NCBI GenBank assembly: GCA_003133425.1
Contig: PKXI01000017.1
Span: 1-25,794 of the forward strand
DNA from: Acidobacteriaceae bacterium
Lineage (GTDB): Bacteria > Acidobacteriota > Terriglobia > Terriglobales > Acidobacteriaceae
DNA length: 25,794 nucleotides
Direction: 5' to 3'
In this document: piece after piece, positions 15,823 to 21,247 of the stretch
Numbering within the stretch: the stretch's first letter is position 1
Layout: each line of letters starts with the position of its first letter
The notes under the pieces: model-generated
Told to the model about the DNA's origin: nothing
Database searches by the model: none
The model's input: only the letters and a program-made list of their open reading frames with translations
Made by a program: the position numbers and the translations under genes

Positions 15823-16527
15823 CTACGATGTCGTCTCGAGAACAGCCTTCAAACCGTCCAAATCCTTTACGACAATCTGTCTCGCATCCACGTCCAGTAG
15901 CCCTTCAGCCTGCAGGCGCATCAGGTTTCTGGAAACCAGCTCGCGCACCGTTCCGAGCTGATTCGCAAGCTCCTGATGGGTTGCTGGAAGTTGAAACTCG
16001 ATTCCGCGTGCAGTCTGCTTGCCTTCGCTCTGAGCGAGTTTGAGCAAGGACGAGATCAATCGCTGTCGAATCGTAGTGAACGACAATTCTTCAATAATCC
16101 CTACTAGTCGCCGCAACCGTCCCCCGACCACGGTGAGCACTTTGAGAGGAACCTCTGGATGTTGCAGGCAATATTCTTGAAAGTCCCGTCGCGAGATAAA
16201 GACGATTTCTGTGTCTTCAACGGCGGAGGCAGATGCTGGAAATGGTCCTCCATCAAAAACGGGCAGTTCAGCGATTGAGTCGCCCGGACCGTTCACCGCC
16301 AGGACCTGCTCGCGACCGCTCACAGATGTTTTGAAGATACGAGTTTTCCCTTGAGCGACGATATGCAGCCCATTGCAGGGCTCTCCTTCAGAGAAGAGCA
16401 ACTCCCCTGCGTTGAACAGCTTGCGAACTGTTCGTTCGGCGAGCGTTTTCAACTCCGTCGGCGTAAGGCTCGACAAAAGCGCAGTTTTACCAAGAGCAGC
16501 AGCGAGATCGGTCCGTTCAGCGGTCAC
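15823..16527 (-). CDS. Crp/Fnr family transcriptional regulator, DNR-like
   Basis: The 234-aa product has a cyclic-nucleotide-binding-type sensor domain (about residues 15-125: GELLFSEGEPCNGLHIVAQGKTRIF, then PGDSIAELPVFDGGPFPASASAVEDTEI). A dimerisation helix (about 125-160) and a winged helix-turn-helix (about 160-225) follow. The recognition helix reads Arg195-Glu196-Leu-Val-Ser199-Arg200, a mix of the CRP pattern (R-E) and the FNR pattern (E-x-x-S-R). It has only two cysteines (51 and 120) and no FNR iron-sulfur cluster motif, so it resembles DNR/NnrR NO sensors. It starts with GTG at 16527, and no Shine-Dalgarno is visible. A TAGAAT box ends six bases before the GTG, which may mean a leaderless mRNA. 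It is the likely reader of the operator found across the island. Confidence 0.9.
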   Translation of the reverse strand: MTAERTDLAAALGKTALLSSLTPTELKTLAERTVRKLFNAGELLFSEGEPCNGLHIVAQGKTRIFKTSVSGREQVLAVNGPGDSIAELPVFDGGPFPASASAVEDTEIVFISRRDFQEYCLQHPEVPLKVLTVVGGRLRRLVGIIEELSFTTIRQRLISSLLKLAQSEGKQTARGIEFQLPATHQELANQLGTVRELVSRNLMRLQAEGLLDVDARQIVVKDLDGLKAVLETTS

Positions 16528-16546
16528 ATAAGAATTCTAGCAGCCT

Positions 16547-16560
16547 GGGACTTTGGTCAC
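16547..16560. promoter_or_regulatory. Shared operator in the divergent gap between the Crp/Fnr regulator and the radical SAM gene
   Basis: The site reads GGGACTTTGGTCAC on the plus strand. For the radical SAM gene a TCTGAT hexamer (16584-16589) lies 33 bp downstream centre to centre, the class II spacing. For the regulator, TAGAAT (16534-16539) lies only 17 bp away, so a protein bound here would cover its -35/spacer region and repress it. One site could thus activate one gene and autorepress the regulator. Confidence 0.55.
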
Positions 16561-16595
16561 TGCGCCCAGCCGGAGTGCGGCTGTCTGATAAGTTC

Positions 16596-17744
16596 ATGAA
16601 CCCGCAAATCAACACGATCGACTTCAACGAACGGCCATTCATCGCCATCTGGGAAGTGACCCAGGCATGCGACCTCGCCTGCGTACATTGCCGCGCTTCC
16701 GCCCAGCCGGACCGGAGTCCCATGGAACTCAGTACGGATGAGGGCAAACAACTGATCGAACAGATCGCGGCGTTGAAGGTTCCAGTTTTCGTGTTGACTG
16801 GGGGCGACCCAATTAAGCGACCTGACCTTTTTGAACTGATCGGCCATGCCCGCTCCGTTGGAGTCAGAGTTTCGTTGACACCGAGCGCTACGCCTTTGTT
16901 GACGAAGAATATCGTTGCAAGGCTTAAAGAGGCCGGCCTGGCTCGGCTCGCCGTGAGCATGGATGGTGCAAGCGCCGAGACCCACGACGCATTCCGCGGG
17001 ATGAGTGGATCCTTTGCGCGAACTCTCGATGCTATTCGCTGGGCGAACGAGATTGGCCTGCCGGTGCAGATCAACACCACGTTCAGCCGCAGGAACGTCG
17101 CGGAGATCGATGAGATCGTCGCATTGATGGAGAAGTTAAAGATAACGCTTTGGAGTGTCTTCTTCCTTGTCCCTACCGGGCGTGGAAAGCTGAATGACCT
17201 ATTGAGTGCCGGTGAATTCGAGTCGGTCTTTGCGAAAGTTTACAAACTATCAAAGACCGCGAGTTTCGATATCAAAACGACCGAGGCGCAGCATTACAGG
17301 CGCTTTGTCTTGCAGCAGAGAGTCGCCCAGCGAAGGTCGGGCGTAGAAACCCCTGGCGCGCATGAGAGATCGGTCGACGCGATCGGGCGCGCACCGCGCG
17401 GTCTCAATGACGGGAAGGGATTCGTTTTCATCTCGCACAAGGGGGAAGTCTTTCCGAGCGGCTTTCTTTCCCTATCGGCAGGCAACATACGCGAGCAGGA
17501 ATTGGCCGCGATCTATCGCGACTCACCCTTGTTCCGCGATTTGCGCGACACATCGAAGCTTGAGGGAAAGTGCGGTTCCTGCGAATTCAAAGAGATCTGT
17601 GGCGGATCGCGCGCCCGCGCATACGCTCTGACCGGAAACCCATATGCCGAAGAGCCTTGCTGCACTTATGTCCCAAGGAGTTATGTGCAACCGCGATCAA
17701 AGGCAAAGACTGCAACAACGCTTCATGTCCTCCAGGGCGCTTGA
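16596..17744 (+). CDS. Radical SAM/SPASM protein, NirJ/AhbD-like group, function unknown
   Basis: The 382-aa product begins with FNERPFIAIWEVTQACDLACVHCRASAQ, giving the CxxxCxxC [4Fe-4S] motif at Cys25, Cys29 and Cys32. TGGDP follows at the SAM-binding strand, then AVSMDGASAETHDAFRG. It ends in a SPASM region (GKCGSCEFKEICGGSRARAYALTG, then PCCTY) with further cluster cysteines. This pattern matches the TIGR04053-like family, which I recall as similar to heme d1/heme maturases NirJ and AhbD. The substrate is unknown. The ATG at 16596 starts the family sequence, while a GTG at 16575 has no Shine-Dalgarno. The gene diverges from the regulator and may be transcribed with the hemerythrin gene 66 bp downstream. 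A heme-related modification is possible but unproven. Confidence 0.85.
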   Translation: MNPQINTIDFNERPFIAIWEVTQACDLACVHCRASAQPDRSPMELSTDEGKQLIEQIAALKVPVFVLTGGDPIKRPDLFELIGHARSVGVRVSLTPSATPLLTKNIVARLKEAGLARLAVSMDGASAETHDAFRGMSGSFARTLDAIRWANEIGLPVQINTTFSRRNVAEIDEIVALMEKLKITLWSVFFLVPTGRGKLNDLLSAGEFESVFAKVYKLSKTASFDIKTTEAQHYRRFVLQQRVAQRRSGVETPGAHERSVDAIGRAPRGLNDGKGFVFISHKGEVFPSGFLSLSAGNIREQELAAIYRDSPLFRDLRDTSKLEGKCGSCEFKEICGGSRARAYALTGNPYAEEPCCTYVPRSYVQPRSKAKTATTLHVLQGA

Positions 17745-17810
17745 GAGTGGCAATCGCTATCTAATCGGCGACAATCGAAAGAACGACAGAAATAGAAGGA
17801 GCGAAATGGA

Positions 17811-18341
17811 ATGGCGATTCAGATAGGTGCTAAGCCTGACAGCGGTTTCGATGATCCGATTGGCATGCTCAAGGACTGCCACCGGAGGATTGAGAGTTTC
17901 CTCGGCATCCTCTGCGTGGCAGTTGATCGCGCACAGGGCAGGAGTCTGACTGGCGAGGAGCGCGATGCGGTCGAGGCTGCGTTGCAATACTTCCGTACAG
18001 GTGGACAACGCCATACGGCGGATGAGGAGGAATCACTTTTTCCACGACTGCGCAAGTCCGACGCAACGTCCTTCGCGGAGATCGATCGTCTTGAGGGCGA
18101 CCATCGCGAGGCGAACGATTTGCACAGTTCGTCCGAGCGGCTTTACTCAGCCTGGATTGAATCAGGCGGTTTAGGACCGGCGGATACACGGCTGTTACTT
18201 TCTGAAACGGCGCGCCTCAAGCAACTGTATTCCGACCACATTCAGGTAGAGGAAACAGTTGTATTTGCTCGTGCGGCTCAGGCGCTGGATCAGCAGACAA
18301 TCGCGGCGATTGGGACCGAGTTTCGATTACGGCGGAAATAG
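17811..18341 (+). CDS. Hemerythrin HHE domain protein
   Basis: The 176-aa product is a four-helix hemerythrin-like protein. Candidate di-iron ligands are His24 (LKDCHRRIE), His68 and Glu72 (RHTADEE), His98 (GDHRE), and His143 and Glu147 (DHIQVEE), the order expected for the HHE fold. Such proteins bind O2, NO or iron, and many lie next to NO-stress genes. The ATG at 17811 follows AAGGAG at nine bases. It is the second gene after the radical SAM protein and convergent with hcp. It has no DUF542 N-terminus, so it is not a third RIC protein. A broken relative lies on the other side of hcp at 20241-20467. Confidence 0.9.
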   Translation: MAIQIGAKPDSGFDDPIGMLKDCHRRIESFLGILCVAVDRAQGRSLTGEERDAVEAALQYFRTGGQRHTADEEESLFPRLRKSDATSFAEIDRLEGDHREANDLHSSSERLYSAWIESGGLGPADTRLLLSETARLKQLYSDHIQVEETVVFARAAQALDQQTIAAIGTEFRLRRK

Positions 18342-18363
18342 CCTGGCGCAGCGAAGGCGTCGC

Positions 18364-18395
18364 GATTGCCGGAGCCTTGAGGCACCCCGGCAATC
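18364..18395. terminator. Hairpin between convergent hemerythrin and hcp genes
   Basis: GATTGCCGG (18364-18372) pairs with CCGGCAATC (18387-18395) over nine bases, with a small inner GCC/GGC stem in the loop. A T-rich but interrupted tract (CTTTTAATTT) follows some 12 bases later on the plus strand. It sits where two converging transcripts end, so a bidirectional stop is likely. Confidence 0.5.
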
Positions 18396-18478
18396 TTCCG
18401 CAATCGACTTTTAATTTCATCAGCGTCCGCTGCATACGTGCCTGGATGATGGTGCACAACGCCCGGCCTCGAGGGAAC

Positions 18479-20122
18479 TCAGACAAGGATTGCCGCCAGG
18501 TCCTCTTCTACCGTAGTGATCGCCATAAGGTTGAATTTCTCATGAAGCAGGTCAAGGACCGCGGGCGATAGAAAAGCTGGCAGTGTCGGTCCGATGCGAA
18601 TATTGCGAACTCCCAGATGGAGAAGTGTAAGCAGCACGGCCACCGCCTTCTGCTCATACCAGGAGAGAATTAACGAGAGGGGCAGATCATTGACGCCGCA
18701 TTCGAAGGCCTTGGCGAGAGCGAGTGCGATCTGCAATGCCGAGTAAGTGTCGTTGCATTGGCCGATGTCGAGCAGGCGTGGAAGGCCGCCAATCTCTCCA
18801 AAGTCAAGCTTGTTGAACCGGAACTTTCCGCAAGCAAGCGTGAGAATGAGGCAGTCGGGGGGTATGGATTCGGCCAACTCAGTGTAATAGCTTCGGCCAG
18901 AGCGCGCCCCATCGCAGCCACCGATCAGGAAGAAATGGCGGATCGCGCCTGCCTTCACCGCGTCGATCACCCGGTCCGCAACGCTGAGGACAGCGTTGTG
19001 ACCAAAGCCAACAGTAATCTCTTCGTTGGAGCCGTTTTCAACATAGCCTGGCGCCTGAAGCGCAGCGGCAATTACGGGAGCGAAGTCCTGATCGGCGATG
19101 TGCCGGACTCCGGGCCAAGCGACACTACCCGAGGTGAAAATGCGGTCCTGGTATATGACCTTGGGCTCCTGAATGCAATTTGAGGTCATGAGAATTGCGC
19201 CGGGGAATTCCGCGAACTCGTCAGCTTGATCGGTCCATGCACCGCCATAGTTCCCTGCGAGGTGCTCGTAGGCCTTCAATTTTGGATAACCATGCGCAGG
19301 AAGCATTTCGCCATGTGTATAGACCTGAATACCAAGCCCCTTAGTTTGTTCAAGAAGCGCATCGAGATCGTGGAGATCGTGACCCGATACCAGGATCGCG
19401 TTGCCTTTTCTGGCATGAAGCCTGACTTTTGAAGGTACGGGATGGCCAAACGTCTCTGTATGGGCTTTGTCTAGAATCTCCATCACGCGATAGTTCAATT
19501 CACCGACCGCAAGGGCGCTGGTTAGAAGTTCGTCAGCGGTGGGCGCTGGCTTCGTGAGGAAGTCAAGGAGTTCGTGAATCTTTGCGTAGGAATGAGGATC
19601 TCCCGCGCCCAAGGCGAGAGCGTGGACCGCATAAGCAGCTACGCCTTTGAGACTGTAAAGAACGAGTTCCTGCAGGTCCGAGACCTCCTTGCCCTCGGCA
19701 AGGAACCGAGTTGGCAACAAAGTTTGCTGACCTTGCGCGAGCAGACCTTCCAGCGACGAAGCTGGAATCCACGATGCGGGCCCACCGAGGTAGGACGGAG
19801 CGATTCCTGCCATCACGCTGGCACGCTCATACAAGTCTCGAGCCGCATTGCGCGTTGTGACGGCCTCATGAATCAATCCAATCAGGCGGTCTGGATCGAA
19901 ATTCACATTGGTCAGCGTCGAGAATATGGCTTGAATGGTGAAGGCGTCGATTTCTGGATTGGAAGCGTCTAGCTGCCGCGCCCGATGCGCATACATTGCG
20001 ATGCCCTTAGTCACGTGGATCAGGAGATCCTGGAGAGTAGCAGTTGTTTCATCTTTCCCGCAGACGCCAAGAGTCTGGCAGCCTTCACCTTTTGAAGTTT
20101 GCTCACACTGGTAACAAAACAT
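18479..20122 (-). CDS. hcp: Hybrid cluster protein (hydroxylamine reductase / NO-stress protein)
   Basis: Hcp carries a cubane cluster and a hybrid iron-sulfur-oxo cluster. It reduces hydroxylamine in vitro and acts as an NO reductase or S-nitrosylase in vivo in E. coli. The 547-aa product opens MFCYQCEQTSKGEGCQTLGVCG, giving C-x2-C-x8-C-x5-C (residues 3, 6, 15, 21), the arrangement of the anaerobic class. Later hybrid-cluster residues are seen in SGHDLHDLDALLEQT, MTSNCIQEPKVIY, GGCDGARSGRSYYTE, LTLACGKFRFNKLDFG, DIGQCNDTYSALQIA and LSWYEQKAVAVLLTLLHLGVRNIRIGPTLP. The ATG at 20122 is chosen because GGAGAAGG lies eight bases before it, rather than the GTG at 20131. No hcr reductase gene follows. 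The promoter carries the shared operator. Confidence 0.96.
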   Translation of the reverse strand: MFCYQCEQTSKGEGCQTLGVCGKDETTATLQDLLIHVTKGIAMYAHRARQLDASNPEIDAFTIQAIFSTLTNVNFDPDRLIGLIHEAVTTRNAARDLYERASVMAGIAPSYLGGPASWIPASSLEGLLAQGQQTLLPTRFLAEGKEVSDLQELVLYSLKGVAAYAVHALALGAGDPHSYAKIHELLDFLTKPAPTADELLTSALAVGELNYRVMEILDKAHTETFGHPVPSKVRLHARKGNAILVSGHDLHDLDALLEQTKGLGIQVYTHGEMLPAHGYPKLKAYEHLAGNYGGAWTDQADEFAEFPGAILMTSNCIQEPKVIYQDRIFTSGSVAWPGVRHIADQDFAPVIAAALQAPGYVENGSNEEITVGFGHNAVLSVADRVIDAVKAGAIRHFFLIGGCDGARSGRSYYTELAESIPPDCLILTLACGKFRFNKLDFGEIGGLPRLLDIGQCNDTYSALQIALALAKAFECGVNDLPLSLILSWYEQKAVAVLLTLLHLGVRNIRIGPTLPAFLSPAVLDLLHEKFNLMAITTVEEDLAAILV

Positions 20123-20160
20123 CGAATGCACCTTCTCCGTCTAAATTGGTTTGCATGCCA

Positions 20161-20202
20161 AGCATATGCGGACGGGAAAGAGATCTCAGCGACTTTAGTC
20201 AC
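20161..20202 (-). promoter_or_regulatory. Predicted FNR-geometry operator and -10 box for hcp
   Basis: Read toward hcp, the site GTGACTAAAGTCGC (20189-20202) is followed by TATGCT (20161-20166), 32 bp centre to centre. Transcription would start near 20154, about 30 nt before the ATG. The site differs from the ric copy 1 site only in the last two bases. Confidence 0.65.
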
Positions 20203-20240
20203 AGCTACGTTCTGCGGGTTTCGATGTTTTGATACTCCAC

Positions 20241-20467
20241 ATGAACCAAGTTGCTGTGGAGTACATCCTCTACTCCGCGTGGATTGCGAGTGCGTGCTGA
20301 ATCTAGTGGACGAACAGCGGCTGAGATCCGGTGCAGAACAGCTCAATCAGCTCTATAAGAAGCACATCTAGGTAGAAGAGAAGATCGTCTTCTCGCGTGC
20401 GGCCGAGATGCTTGACAGCCGAACGATCGTGAATACCGGACTAGAATTCCACGCTAGGCGGGAATGA
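20241..20467 (+). pseudogene. Decayed hemerythrin-like gene, C-terminal half only
   Basis: Two frames together reproduce the end of the hemerythrin encoded at 17811-18341. LYSAWIASAC (frame of 20268) matches its LYSAWIESGG, after which the frame shifts. LNQLYKKHI, stop, VEEKIVFSRAAEMLD then matches LKQLYSDHIQVEETVVFARAAQALD. At the position of Gln145 in the intact protein (CAG) the fragment has TAG. The tail GLEFHARRE aligns with the intact TEFRLRRK. The first 100 residues, including three of the iron ligands, are absent or unrecognisable. It lies beyond the hcp promoter on the opposite strand, so hcp is flanked by one intact and one broken hemerythrin. Confidence 0.75.
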
Positions 20468-20901
20468 GTTCGCGCTGAACAGACCCTATTGCGCCGGACT
20501 CTATTGCCTGCCGGGATAGGTTCCTTTGTTCGCATGCGGCACCAAGCTCATGTGAAGGGCACGGGGTCAATTCGTCTGCCGGCGGCTTGTGGCCCTGGCA
20601 AGAAGCAACAGCACGAAGAATATCTACGCGATAATAACCGTGACCGCCGCAGGTCCTACCCTGCTTGATCGATGGACGCACTTGCCCGGTGGGAAGAAAA
20701 TACTTGGAATTCATGAAGCCTGCAATGAAGTAGCCAAACCTCCACGTCCGTAGCACGATGCACGACCAATGACCTGCGTCCATCAATAGGTTGAGGGTCA
20801 GCGGCGACCTGAGTGGGCCAACGGGACGTCGCTCTGAATTAAGCTAGGTGGCCTCCAGCGCGGGATTAGTTCTACGCCCAACGACGAGCCTGTCTGCGCC
20901 T
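20468..20901. other. Intergenic stretch with no supported gene
   Basis: Short frames exist on both strands (for example 20454-20786 minus), but none shows family residues, a ribosome-binding site or codon patterns like the neighbouring genes. Given the pseudogene at its left edge, this may be decayed coding sequence. No RNA gene or terminator was recognised. Confidence 0.45.
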
Positions 20902-20943
20902 ACGACAAAAGTCATAGCTCGCACCCAGCCCTTTCACTACTCT
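20902..20943 (+). promoter_or_regulatory. Possible weaker copy of the shared operator with -10 box, upstream of the multiheme cytochrome gene
   Basis: The site ACGACAAAAGTCAT (20902-20915) keeps the GAC-N4-GTC core. TACTCT (20938-20943) lies 32 bp downstream centre to centre, exactly as at the other sites. The predicted start near 20950 would give a leader of about 300 nt before the ATG at 21248, which is long and lowers confidence. Confidence 0.4.
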
Positions 20944-21247
20944 TAGATTCAGAGTGTAGAAGAAATGGCGTCCAGACAGGAACGGACATTCCCTTTCATG
21001 CTGAGAAGAAGACGCTGATGCGTCGGTCAGCGCCAGACCTCTCGCAGTGCATCCGGCAAATTGCGCAATGGTTCTTTGTGGCGTTGAAGGCGTGGATGGA
21101 TGTGCGGTTCTATTTGTGAGTTCAGTACTTCGAGTCGGGCGGAAAGAGCGTGTACGCAAGAACGGTAACTGGAGTGGTGTTCTCGCGGACCCTCCTCAAG
21201 TTGTCGCGTCGCAGGCAACAGATCTTTCCCTAGGAGATCACTCGACG

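Noticed and set aside
20454..20786. Minus-strand open frame of 110 codons after the hemerythrin remnant
   Set aside because: No recognisable domain. It overlaps the pseudogene end and lacks a plausible start signal.
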